DNA of 64,000 bases from Comamonadaceae bacterium (GTDB lineage: Bacteria; Pseudomonadota; Gammaproteobacteria; Burkholderiales; Burkholderiaceae_C). Shown piece after piece: positions 37,436 through 45,617 of the stretch (position 1 is its first letter; the number at the start of each line of letters is the position of its first letter). The position numbers and the translations under genes were made by a program. The stretch is from NCBI GenBank assembly GCA_947443645.1, contig CANEXF010000012.1, positions 45,782 to 109,781 of the forward strand, given 5' to 3'. The notes beneath the pieces are model-generated. The model worked only from the letters and a program-made list of their open reading frames with translations, searched no databases and was not told the DNA's origin.

Positions 37436-38425
37436 TTATTCAACCCTGATATTGCCGGCCTTGATGACCGGTCCCCATTTGCGGTTCTCGCTCTGGATGA
37501 AGCCCAGGTAATCTGCCCCCGCCAGCGGCAAGGGTGCCATGCCCAGCTCGCTCAGGCGGGCTTGCATGTCGGGGGCGTTCACGATCGCCTGCACCTCCGC
37601 CTGAAGGCGCTGTGCGATGCTGAAGGGCAGGCGGGCCGGACCGGAAATGCCAAACCAGGCACCGCCCGTCACACCGGCGACGACTTCGTTGAGTGCCGGC
37701 ACTTCAGGAAAGGTCTTGCTTCGCTTGTCCCCGGTAACTGCCAGCAGTCGCAACTTGCCATTGCGTACATAGCCGGTGGCCGTCACCAGGCTTTCAAACA
37801 ATCCGTCCAGCTGGCCACCGATGAGATCTATGATCGCCGGCCCTGACCCCTTGTAAGGCACATGCACCATGTCAATTCCGGCGGCCTGTTTGAGGAGTTC
37901 GCCTGTGAGAAAGCCGGCGCTGCCAACCCCCGCCGATGCGTAGTTCATGACGCCCGGTTTGCTGCGGGCGATGGCGATGAATTCGGCCATGGTCCTGGCA
38001 GGATGATTGGCGCGAACAACGAAACCGTTCGGAAAAGTTCCGAGCAGAACGATGTGCGTGAAATCATTCATCGGGTCGTACGGCATGCCGGCCCGCATCA
38101 GCGGACCGGGGGCGATGGCTGGGTTGGCTGCGACCACAAGCGTATAACCATCGGGCGCGGATTTGGCGACCAGGTCGGTGCCGAGTATCGATCCGGCGCC
38201 CGCCTTGTTTTCCACCACCACAGGCGTCTTCAATGCCTCCGAAAGACGCTGGCCTATGAGCCGTGCGATCACGTCCGTGGAGCCGCCGGGCGAAAAAGGA
38301 ACGACAAGCCTGATGCTGCGTTCGGGGTATGCCTGCGCGAGAGCCTTGCGCATGAAAAACGGGCCCGCTGCACCGGCCACAGCTGCAGCGCGTAAAACGG
38401 CCCTGCGTGTAGACTCACTTCCCAT
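37436..38425 (-). CDS. Bug/TctC-family receptor with twin-arginine signal
   Basis: A 329-residue receptor starting the hyu operon. The N-terminus has a twin-arginine motif (S-T-R-R-A-V-L, Arg7-Arg8), and the mature part begins YPERSIRLVVPFSPGGSTDVIARL. ENKAGAGSILGTDLV and MVHVPYKGSGPAIIDLIGGQ follow. A Tat signal implies export of the folded protein, unlike the Sec-type Bug proteins elsewhere in this window. Its start codon overlaps that of the divergent monooxygenase (CATG at 38423-38426), so its promoter must lie inside that gene. Confidence 0.93.
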   Translation of the reverse strand: MGSESTRRAVLRAAAVAGAAGPFFMRKALAQAYPERSIRLVVPFSPGGSTDVIARLIGQRLSEALKTPVVVENKAGAGSILGTDLVAKSAPDGYTLVVAANPAIAPGPLMRAGMPYDPMNDFTHIVLLGTFPNGFVVRANHPARTMAEFIAIARSKPGVMNYASAGVGSAGFLTGELLKQAAGIDMVHVPYKGSGPAIIDLIGGQLDGLFESLVTATGYVRNGKLRLLAVTGDKRSKTFPEVPALNEVVAGVTGGAWFGISGPARLPFSIAQRLQAEVQAIVNAPDMQARLSELGMAPLPLAGADYLGFIQSENRKWGPVIKAGNIRVE

Positions 38426-39623
38426 GAATGCTTACCCCCCGGTATTGATTGCAGGTGCTGGGCCGGTTGGCCTGGCGGCCGCCCTTGCTCTGGCTGATGC
38501 CGGTGTTGCCGTGCACGTTCTGGAGGCTGCCAGCGGCATCACCGAAGACCTGCGCGCCTCCACTTTCCATCCGCCCACACTTGACATGCTCGATGCCTAT
38601 GGCATCACTCCAGTCCTGATCGCGCAGGGTCTGGTGTGTCCGCACTGGCAAGTGCGCATGCATCCCAGCGGGGAGCATGCGCGCTTTGACCTGTCGGTGT
38701 TGTCCGACCTGACGGCCCACCCTTATCGCCTGCAATGCGAGCAGTACAAACTGTCGCGTGCCCTGCTGGCTCGCCTGGCGGACTATCCGCATGCGCGCGT
38801 CGAATTTGATGCAAAGCTTCAGGCCGTCACCCAGGATGCCGATGGTGTGAACGCCGAGGTGCGTTCTGCCGATGGCACCCGGACGCTGCGCAGTGCCTGG
38901 CTGATTGGCGCCGACGGTGCACACAGCGTCGTGCGCAAGGCCCTCGGCATCACATTTGATGGTGAAAGTTTCCCCGAGACGACCATTCTTGCCACCACGG
39001 ACTTTCCTTTTGAGCAGCATCTCGCTGGTCTGTCCAACGTCACCTACTGCTGGCAGCTGGGTGCGGGTAATTTCAGCCTGCTGAAGGTGCCCGGACGCTG
39101 GCGTGTGTCCATTTATCCCGACGAGAGCGGTACTGTGGAGGACGCCTTGAAGCCTGAAGCCATTGATGCAGCCCTTCAGGCCATCGTGCAGCAGCCTGAA
39201 CCGTACCGGGTGTTTGAAGTCCGGCCTTATCGTGTGCATCAACGCATAGCGTCGTCCTATGGCGCCGGGCGCGTCTGGCTGGCCGGAGATGCTGCGCATC
39301 TCAACAGTCCTGCGGGTGGCATGGGCATGAATGGCGGCATACATGATGCTTTCAACCTTGCCGGCAAGCTGGTCCGGGTTTTGCGCGGTGAGTCCCCGGG
39401 GCTGCTGCAGCTTTATGAACGGCAACGCAGGCCTGTGGCGCTGGACCAGATCCTCAAGCAGGCCGGCGCCAACCGTGCCCGCATGCGCGAGCGTGATCCG
39501 GCCGCGCGGCTGGCGGCGCTTCGAAAACTCCAGGCCACGGCCGAGCAGCCCGAGGCATTGCGGGAGCACCTGATACGCACCTCGATGATCGAAGGCTTGC
39601 GTCAGTCCGAAGCCCTGGTCTGA
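38424..39623 (+). CDS. FAD-dependent aromatic monooxygenase (UbiH/MhpA-like)
   Basis: A 399-residue class A flavin monooxygenase. Motifs are LIAGAGPVGLAAALALADAG (FAD), LIGADGAHSVVRKALG (DG motif, about residues 160-175) and WLAGDAAHLNSPAGGMGMN (GD motif, about 288-306). It resembles 3-(3-hydroxyphenyl)propionate and 2,4-dichlorophenol-type hydroxylases but lacks their C-terminal thioredoxin-like domain. I chose the ATG at 38424; a longer frame upstream runs antisense through the Bug gene and is not homologous. It is divergent from the hyu operon and convergent with the maleate-isomerase-like gene (5-bp gap). Confidence 0.9.
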   Translation: MNAYPPVLIAGAGPVGLAAALALADAGVAVHVLEAASGITEDLRASTFHPPTLDMLDAYGITPVLIAQGLVCPHWQVRMHPSGEHARFDLSVLSDLTAHPYRLQCEQYKLSRALLARLADYPHARVEFDAKLQAVTQDADGVNAEVRSADGTRTLRSAWLIGADGAHSVVRKALGITFDGESFPETTILATTDFPFEQHLAGLSNVTYCWQLGAGNFSLLKVPGRWRVSIYPDESGTVEDALKPEAIDAALQAIVQQPEPYRVFEVRPYRVHQRIASSYGAGRVWLAGDAAHLNSPAGGMGMNGGIHDAFNLAGKLVRVLRGESPGLLQLYERQRRPVALDQILKQAGANRARMRERDPAARLAALRKLQATAEQPEALREHLIRTSMIEGLRQSEALV

Positions 39624-39628
39624 CGTCT

Positions 39629-40399
39629 TCATGAGCTGCTGCCCATAGGCTGGCGCCATGCGGCCAGCGGCGACAACATGTCACGCAGCAAGGTTGATGC
39701 GGGTCGGTCTGCCTGCACCACCGACTGCATATCCCAGGCCAGACACAGATTGGATGAAAGCACCGGTACCGGCAGCGCTCGTTGTGCAATCAGGCGCAGG
39801 GACGGCATGCCAGTGCCGCTCATGAGGACGGCATCGCAATCCTCAATATCAAGACCGTCAAAGATTGCCATCACTGCTGTAGTGCGCAACTTGTAGATGT
39901 TGCGGGTATCGAGCAACTCGGCAGGCAGGCCTGTGGAGCTTGCAAGCGTGAGGCCGCAGCTGCGCCAGTAGGACTTTCCTGCATCCGACAACCAGGCTGG
40001 GTAGGGCGAGATCAGCGCGATGCGGCGTGCGCCCAGCACGTCCAGTGCCCGTTTGATGGAGCGGGCAGCAGAAAGTACCGGGTAAGCGCACGCAGTGGAG
40101 ATGACTTGCAGGCGTGCAGCCTCTTCGTCGGGGCCGACGAGGTAGCTTGAGCCCGTACAGGCAAAACCGGCTACCTGCAGCGGCGCCACATCAAATTGCG
40201 TCAGATGCGAACCAAGGTTGTCAAAATAATCAATCAAACGCTGGCGTGAATCAGGCGAGCTGCTGGTCATGCGCGCCGTCAATAGCGTATGACCTGTACC
40301 AAGCAATGCCTGCATCTCGGGTTCGACCGTGGTGTTGGCCTGTGGCACGGCAACGCCCATCACCGGCCCGTACTCAGGGACATCTTCCATGTCAGGCAT
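39629..40399 (-). CDS. Asp/Glu racemase / maleate isomerase-family protein
   Basis: A 256-residue protein of the maleate isomerase/arylmalonate decarboxylase superfamily. YGPVMGVAVPQANTTVEPEM at the N-terminus and VAGFACTGSSYLVG (first catalytic cysteine) are typical. The second position, where maleate isomerases have a cysteine before MPSL, reads LMSGTGMPSL and lacks it, so a two-cysteine cis-trans mechanism is not supported. The ATG at 40399 overlaps the LeuD-like stop by 8 bp (ATGCCTGA) and has GGAG upstream. It is the last gene of the unit begun by gntR and probably handles the acid released or hydrated by the LeuCD-like enzyme. Confidence 0.85.
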   Translation of the reverse strand: MPDMEDVPEYGPVMGVAVPQANTTVEPEMQALLGTGHTLLTARMTSSSPDSRQRLIDYFDNLGSHLTQFDVAPLQVAGFACTGSSYLVGPDEEAARLQVISTACAYPVLSAARSIKRALDVLGARRIALISPYPAWLSDAGKSYWRSCGLTLASSTGLPAELLDTRNIYKLRTTAVMAIFDGLDIEDCDAVLMSGTGMPSLRLIAQRALPVPVLSSNLCLAWDMQSVVQADRPASTLLRDMLSPLAAWRQPMGSSS

Positions 40400-40907
40400 T
40401 GGTTTTCTCCGCGTCTCGCGCCAGGCGCTGCTTGAGCTTGGCAATCAAGCCGCCGGCCTGCGCCATCTGAAGCAGGAAATCAGGAACTGGCTCGCAGTCG
40501 ACGCGCTCACCGGAAGGAAGTGACAGAAAAATCCCCGGCGACACAACACGCAGACGATCTTCGTTTCGCAGCTGTTGGACGCCTTGACAGGTCAGCAGCG
40601 TCAGGCCAAGGTTATAGGCATTTCGAAAGAACAGGCCGCCATAGCTTGGCGCGATAACGGCCGCCACACCAAGGTGAACCAGTGCTGCCGCGGCCTGTTC
40701 GCGGGAGGAACCAATGCCGAAGTTGTTGCCTGCGACGATCACGTCACCACGCCTGACCTGAGCTGCAAATTCCGGGATCAGGTTTTCCAGGCAATGCTGC
40801 GCGATTACTTCAATGCCGTGCTGCATGTAGGCGCCAGGCGCCAGTGCGTCCGTGTCCACATCGTCACCAAGATGCCAGATCTTTTGCCATTGCTGTGTCG
40901 TGCTCAT
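40392..40907 (-). CDS. Aconitase-family hydratase, small subunit (LeuD-like)
   Basis: A 171-residue swivel-domain subunit. WHLGDDVDTDALAPGAYMQ, GDVIVAGNNFGIGSSREQAAAALVHLGV and SYGGLFFRNAYNLGL match LeuD/homoaconitase small subunits and include the GSSREQ catalytic loop. With the large subunit it would hydrate or dehydrate a di- or tricarboxylate. No leucine-biosynthesis genes (leuA, leuB) are nearby and the operon encodes transport and catabolic functions, so a maleate, citraconate or dialkylmaleate hydratase is more likely than isopropylmalate isomerase. It overlaps the large-subunit gene by 4 bp. Confidence 0.88.
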   Translation of the reverse strand: MSTTQQWQKIWHLGDDVDTDALAPGAYMQHGIEVIAQHCLENLIPEFAAQVRRGDVIVAGNNFGIGSSREQAAAALVHLGVAAVIAPSYGGLFFRNAYNLGLTLLTCQGVQQLRNEDRLRVVSPGIFLSLPSGERVDCEPVPDFLLQMAQAGGLIAKLKQRLARDAEKTNA

Positions 40908-42193
40908 GCCAGAACCTCCCTCGGGTCGGTGATGCGGCCGCGTAGCGCCGACGCTGCCACGGTATAGGCAGATCCAAGAAAGACCTGGGTGCTGGGCGGG
41001 CCCATGCGGCCCTTGAAGTTGCGCGCAGTGCTCGATATCACGGTCTGGCCTTCGGAAAATCCGTCACCATAGCCGGCACATGCGCCGCAGGTGCTTGGCA
41101 GCACGGTCGCACCCGCATCGAGCAGGATCTGCATGGTGCCTTCCGCTTCTGCCAGGGCGCGGTCCTTGAGGCTGGCAGGCGCAACCATCAGCTGTACACC
41201 GCTGGCAATTTTTCCGCCCTTGAGGACTTGCGCTGCAAAGCGCAGGTCTTCCAGTTTCGCCCCGGTGCAGGCACCGATGTATGCGACGTCTATCCGGGTG
41301 TTGGCATGCTCAGCAATCGGCACGCCCTGCGCGGGGCTGTGCGGCGCAGCAAGCTGCGGGCTGAGCTGGCCGGCATCAAACGCATGGGTGATGTCAGCGC
41401 TTTGCGCGTCAGACTGCCACATGGACCAGTCTTCCCCCGTGGCCGCCGATGCTACGCCCGCTTCCGCCAGCCATGCCCGCGTGACTTGGTCAGGCGCCAC
41501 CAGGCCGGTCTGTGCGCCCAGTTCTGCACTCATGTTGCAAAGCGTCATGCGCTCCTGCATGGACAGTGCGCGGACGGCGCTACCCGTAAATTCCACTGCC
41601 TGGTAGTTTGCGCCGTTCATGCCGAACCGCGCAATCATTGCCAGCATCATGTCCTTGGCGCAAACGCCCGGGTTAAGGCGGCCGGTCCAGTCCATGGCGA
41701 TGGTCTGCGGTACGCGCAGCCAGATTTCCCCGGTCACGACCACGCCCAGCATCTCGGTACTGCCTATGCCAAACATGTAGGCACCGAATGCGCCACCCGT
41801 AGGTGAGTGTGAATCGCCGCCGACGCAGAACATGCCGGGCCTTATATGGCCATGCTGCGGCACCACCACGTGGCAGATGCCCTGGCTGTCATAGACATGC
41901 GGCAAGTCCTGCTCGCGCGCCCAGTCGCGCGCTATCCGGACTATCTTTCGCGCCGCGTCGTCGCGCTCAGGCACATAGTGGTCCATCACCAGCACGACCC
42001 GCGACTTGTCCCAGATCTGCGCGCCGAGTTCTTCAAGCATGGGCTTGAGGCGGCGCGGACCGGAAGAGTCATGAAACATGGCCATGTCAACCTTGCAGGT
42101 CACGATCTCCCCGGTCGTGACCGAAGGCAGTCCGGCAGCGCGTGCGATCAGCTTTTGCGCGAGGGTTTGCGCAACAGGCGCGGGCGTATTCAT
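40904..42193 (-). CDS. Aconitase-family hydratase, large subunit (LeuC-like)
   Basis: A 429-residue subunit with the three iron-sulfur ligands: Cys309 in YIGACTGAKLEDL, and Cys369 and Cys372 in PSTCGACAGYGDGF. MFCVGGDSHSPTGGAFGAYMFGIGSTEM is a further family signature, so it looks catalytically competent. It pairs with the LeuD-like subunit. Length and sequence suit the homoaconitase/dimethylmaleate-hydratase branch better than enterobacterial LeuC (about 466 residues). It overlaps the Bug gene upstream by 4 bp. Confidence 0.9.
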   Translation of the reverse strand: MNTPAPVAQTLAQKLIARAAGLPSVTTGEIVTCKVDMAMFHDSSGPRRLKPMLEELGAQIWDKSRVVLVMDHYVPERDDAARKIVRIARDWAREQDLPHVYDSQGICHVVVPQHGHIRPGMFCVGGDSHSPTGGAFGAYMFGIGSTEMLGVVVTGEIWLRVPQTIAMDWTGRLNPGVCAKDMMLAMIARFGMNGANYQAVEFTGSAVRALSMQERMTLCNMSAELGAQTGLVAPDQVTRAWLAEAGVASAATGEDWSMWQSDAQSADITHAFDAGQLSPQLAAPHSPAQGVPIAEHANTRIDVAYIGACTGAKLEDLRFAAQVLKGGKIASGVQLMVAPASLKDRALAEAEGTMQILLDAGATVLPSTCGACAGYGDGFSEGQTVISSTARNFKGRMGPPSTQVFLGSAYTVAASALRGRITDPREVLA

Positions 42194-43143
42194 TCCGGTT
42201 TTGCTCCTGAAAATTTCACTACTTTTGCCCAGCGCTGTATCTCGACTTGCACGAACTTCGAAAACTCTTCGGGTGAGTTACCAACGGCAATCGCGCCCTC
42301 TGCGTCAAGCCGCTTTCGCACCTCAGGTGCAGCAATCGCCTGACGGGCCGCATCACTGATGCGTCGGCCCAACTCGGAGCTCATGTGGGCGGGCCCAAAC
42401 AGGCCAAACCAGGCGCTCGATTCATAGCCTGGCAATACCTCGGAAATAGCCTGTACATCGGGTAGAGCCGGCAGGCGTTTTGCGCTTGTCACGCCGAGCG
42501 CCTTCAGTCTGCCAGCCTTCACCTGCGCCTGGGCATTACCGATGGCCGCAAACATCAGTTCAACCTGTCCTGCAATTACGTCCTGGATGGCGGGGGCGGT
42601 ACCGCGGTAGGGGATATTCACAATGTAGACGTCGGACTGCATCTTGAACAGTTCGCCGGCCAGATGCAAGGACGAGCCGACCGCGCCGATCGCGAAGTTG
42701 AGCTTGCCCGGCCTGGCCTTGGCCAGCGCAATCAATTCCCTCACATCTTTTGCCGGTACCGACGGATGCGCCACCAGCAGCGAAGGTGAAGTTGCTACGC
42801 AGGTCAGTGCAGTGAAGTCCTTGACTGGATCAAACGGCAGCGATGGATAGAGTGATGCATTGATGGCGTGACTGGTAAAACTCATCAACAAGGTGTTGCC
42901 GTCTGGCGCCGCTTTTGCAACGGCATCTGCAGCAATATTGCCCCCGGCGCCGGGCCGGTTTTCGACAATCACAATCTTGCCCAGCAGACGCCCCAGTTCT
43001 GTGGCCAAGGTGCGGGCCAAGGTGTCGGTGGAGCCGCCTGCCGGTGCCCCGACCAGTATGCGGATTGGCATGGCCTGGGCATGCACGGTTTGGGCAAGCA
43101 TGGCCCCGGACAGCAACAAGACCTCGCGGCGCTGCATGGTCAT
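42190..43143 (-). CDS. Bug/TctC-family receptor with twin-arginine-like signal
   Basis: A 317-residue receptor. A short N-terminus with Arg-Arg (QRREVLLLSGAMLAQTVHA) suggests Tat export. The mature part starts with IRILVGAPAGGSTDTLARTL, followed by ENRPGAGGNIAADAVAK and IPYRGTAPAIQDVIAGQ. It lies between the livF ABC gene and the LeuC-like gene with 4-bp overlaps, so it belongs to the same transcript as a complete Liv-type ABC importer. Two receptors of different families in one operon suggest related ligands or a second transport route. Confidence 0.92.
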   Translation of the reverse strand: MTMQRREVLLLSGAMLAQTVHAQAMPIRILVGAPAGGSTDTLARTLATELGRLLGKIVIVENRPGAGGNIAADAVAKAAPDGNTLLMSFTSHAINASLYPSLPFDPVKDFTALTCVATSPSLLVAHPSVPAKDVRELIALAKARPGKLNFAIGAVGSSLHLAGELFKMQSDVYIVNIPYRGTAPAIQDVIAGQVELMFAAIGNAQAQVKAGRLKALGVTSAKRLPALPDVQAISEVLPGYESSAWFGLFGPAHMSSELGRRISDAARQAIAAPEVRKRLDAEGAIAVGNSPEEFSKFVQVEIQRWAKVVKFSGAKPE

Positions 43144-43850
43144 AGTCCGAGGTAGGACTTGCGCAGTTCATCGCTGCCCAGCAATTCAGCCGGCAGTCCT
43201 GAAAAGCGTATGGCGCCGTTTTCCATCACGTAGGCGCGGTCAGCTATCTCCAGTGACTGGCCGACGTTCTGCTCCACCAGGAGTACCGCCAGCCCGCCTT
43301 CGCGCAACTGGCTTATCAGGCCAAACATCTCTTCGACCAGCAAGGGCGACAAGCCCAGAGAAGGTTCGTCCAGAATCAACAGGCGGGGCTCGGCCATCAA
43401 GCCCCGGCCAATCGCCAGCATCTGCTGCTCGCCGCCGCTCATGGTGCCTGCGCGCTGCGTCAGTCGCTCCTTCAGGCGGGGGAAAATAGAAAACACTTTT
43501 TCGAGGTTGCTGGCGCGTCGTTCGCGTGCCCGCGTAAAGGAGCCCAGCTCCAGGTTTTCCAGCACCGTGAGGTTGGGAAAGACCTTGCGGCCCTCGGGCA
43601 CCTGTATCAAGCCCGCCTTGACCACGTCGCGGTAATGCGCGCGGCTCAGGTCCTGGCCGTCAAACTGAACGCTACCGTCCCACGCGGGGTAAATGCCGCA
43701 CAGCACGTTGTTCAGGGTTGACTTGCCGGCGCCGTTACTGCCCAGCAGGGCCACGGTTTCACCGGCCTGAACGTCCAGGTCAATGCCGCGCAGAACCTCG
43801 ACCCGGCCGTAGCCGCCGCGCAAGCCGCGTATTTCGAGCAGTGCGCTCAT
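43140..43850 (-). CDS. livF: Branched-chain-type ABC transporter ATPase (LivF)
   Basis: A 236-residue ATPase of LivF type. Walker A GSNGAGKSTLNNVL, ABC signature MSGGEQQMLAIGRGLMAEP, Walker B LLILDEPSLGLSPL and the H-loop replaced in part by VLLVEQNVGQSLEI are all visible. It drives a Liv-type importer with LivG, LivM and LivH encoded upstream. Catabolic neighbours suggest that the cargo is an organic acid or aromatic compound rather than leucine. It overlaps livG and the Bug gene by 4 bp each. Confidence 0.93.
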   Translation of the reverse strand: MSALLEIRGLRGGYGRVEVLRGIDLDVQAGETVALLGSNGAGKSTLNNVLCGIYPAWDGSVQFDGQDLSRAHYRDVVKAGLIQVPEGRKVFPNLTVLENLELGSFTRARERRASNLEKVFSIFPRLKERLTQRAGTMSGGEQQMLAIGRGLMAEPRLLILDEPSLGLSPLLVEEMFGLISQLREGGLAVLLVEQNVGQSLEIADRAYVMENGAIRFSGLPAELLGSDELRKSYLGL

Positions 43851-44620
43851 GCTGTGGCTCCAGTATGGGCTGCCAGCGCAGCCTTGCGCAGGCGCGCGGC
43901 CGTACCATGGCCGAGATAAGCCTCCACGACCTTGGGATCGGCCGTGACTTCAGCGGGCGAGCCCTGCGCGATCAGCTGGCCCTGGGCCAGCACCCAGACA
44001 TGCTGGGCCAGGTTCATCACGGCCTGCATCACATGCTCGATCATCAACACGGTGACGCCACTGTCGGCAATGCCGCGGACGACGGGAATCATTTCGGCAA
44101 TTTCCTGTGGGTTCAAACCGGCCAGCACTTCGTCGAGCAGCAGCAGTTTGGGTCTGGTGGCCAGCGCGCGTGCCAGCTCAAGCCGCTTGCGGCCGGCCAC
44201 TGTCAGCTCGGACGCCGGTTTGTCCAGCAATGCGGCCAAGCCGAGTTGATGGGCAATTTTTTCCGCCTCGCGCAATGCAAGGCGTCTGTCTTTAATGTGC
44301 AAATGCGCGCCGACGGCGATGTTTTCGCGCACGGTTTGCAGTGCAAAAGGCTGGACGATCTGGAAGGTACGCGTCATGCCCAGACGCGCATTGAGGTGCG
44401 GCGCATGGCCCGTGATGTCCTGCCCCTCAAAGCGCACGCTACCGCTGTCCGGTTTCAAAAAACCCGACATCAGTGCAAACAAGGTGGTCTTGCCGGCGCC
44501 GTTGGGCCCTATCAGCGCCGTGAGACTGGCTGACGGCACGTCGAGGCTGACGTTCTGCACGGCCTTGAGGCCGCCGAAGGACTTGGAAAGATTCTGAATC
44601 GAGAGCACGGGATCAGTCAT
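43847..44620 (-). CDS. livG: Branched-chain-type ABC transporter ATPase (LivG)
   Basis: A 257-residue LivG-type ATPase. Walker A GPNGAGKTTLFALMSG, the LivG-specific SFGGLKAVQNVSLDV, Walker B LLLLDEVLAGLNPQEI and VLMIEHVMQAVM are visible. The signature region LTVAGRKRLELARAL replaces the common LSGGQ, as is usual for LivG. I chose the ATG at 44620, which overlaps the livM stop by 8 bp and has GGGAGG ahead; a GTG at 44641 would give an unneeded extension. Confidence 0.93.
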   Translation of the reverse strand: MTDPVLSIQNLSKSFGGLKAVQNVSLDVPSASLTALIGPNGAGKTTLFALMSGFLKPDSGSVRFEGQDITGHAPHLNARLGMTRTFQIVQPFALQTVRENIAVGAHLHIKDRRLALREAEKIAHQLGLAALLDKPASELTVAGRKRLELARALATRPKLLLLDEVLAGLNPQEIAEMIPVVRGIADSGVTVLMIEHVMQAVMNLAQHVWVLAQGQLIAQGSPAEVTADPKVVEAYLGHGTAARLRKAALAAHTGATA

Positions 44621-45617
44621 GTCGGCCTCCCGTTTTTTCACGCAAGCGCAGCCACAGCGACTTGGCTGTCGCGCCCAGACCGCCTATGCCGCGTGGCAAG
44701 AACATCACTATCGTCACCAGCACCACGCCATAAATCACCATATTGATACCGGGCAATTGCCCAAACATATTGCGCGTGATGTCCGACAACACATGCAGCA
44801 CCAGCGCACCCAGCAGCGGCCCCCAGAGCGTGCCTATGCCGCCCACGATGGCCGCGACCAGCGCCTCAACCGAGGTGCCAGGACCGAATGCAATGCCCGG
44901 GTCTATGTACTGAAAGACCTGCACATAAAAGGCGCCACCTGCGGCCATCAGGCCACCAGAAAGCGCAATCGCTGCGAGCTTGACGCGAAATGGACTCACG
45001 CCAACCGCGCGGGCCGAATCTTCGTTGTCGCGCACCGCCTGCAGATAGGCGCCAAAACGCGAATGCTTGAGCCCCCAGGTGACCAGCAGCGCGATCGTTA
45101 CAAAAGCCAGAATCAGATAGACGTAGCCCTTGCGCGACGCAAACTGCATGTTGGCAAAGGATTCCTGCAAAGGCAGCATCAGACCGACGCCAGCACCGGT
45201 GAAAGGCACGGACAAGGCCAGGATGCGAAAGACCTCGGCAAAAGCCATGGTCACCAGCGCGAAATAGGAGCCTTTCAGGCCATAGCGAAACGACAAGGCG
45301 CCGACCATCACGCCGGCCCCAGCACCGCCGGAGACAGCCACGGCCAGCGCCAACCAGGGATTGACTCCACCATGTATTTGCGCCATGGCCTGAAGGTAGG
45401 CACCAGTGCCAAAAAACAGTGCGTGGCCAAACGAAAACTGCCCCCCAAAGCCGCCCAGAATATTCCAGGCCTGCGACAGCAGGGCCGCATACAGCGCCAT
45501 CATCACGAAGTTCAGGGTGACGCCCGAATCGGTCATCAGCGGAATACTGGCGACCAGCGCGACGAACAGCACAATGCCTGCCAGGTCTTTTGCGCCGCCT
45601 TTGATGTCTATGCTCAT
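44613..45617 (-). CDS. livM: Branched-chain-type ABC transporter permease (LivM)
   Basis: A 334-residue membrane protein with about 9-10 spans. YAALLSQAWNILGGFGGQFSFGHALFFGTGAYL is the LivM hallmark, and AVRDNEDSARAVGVSPFRVKLAAIALSGGLMAAGGAFYV carries the EAA-type coupling loop. Together with LivH it forms the channel. It overlaps livG by 8 bp and livH by 4 bp. Confidence 0.93.
   Translation of the reverse strand: MSIDIKGGAKDLAGIVLFVALVASIPLMTDSGVTLNFVMMALYAALLSQAWNILGGFGGQFSFGHALFFGTGAYLQAMAQIHGGVNPWLALAVAVSGGAGAGVMVGALSFRYGLKGSYFALVTMAFAEVFRILALSVPFTGAGVGLMLPLQESFANMQFASRKGYVYLILAFVTIALLVTWGLKHSRFGAYLQAVRDNEDSARAVGVSPFRVKLAAIALSGGLMAAGGAFYVQVFQYIDPGIAFGPGTSVEALVAAIVGGIGTLWGPLLGALVLHVLSDITRNMFGQLPGINMVIYGVVLVTIVMFLPRGIGGLGATAKSLWLRLREKTGGRHD

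Noticed and set aside
38163..38423. N-terminal extension of the flavin monooxygenase
   Set aside because: The extra 87 residues are antisense to the Bug gene and not homologous; the FAD motif begins right after the ATG at 38424.
38415..39659. Long minus-strand open frame (414 codons) opposite the flavin monooxygenase
   Set aside because: Antisense shadow of a gene with clear FAD motifs; its composition is typical of a reverse frame.
40392..42193. Leucine biosynthesis genes leuC/leuD
   Set aside because: No leuA or leuB is nearby, and the genes lie in an operon with an importer, a receptor and a catabolic enzyme, so a different hydratase is more likely.
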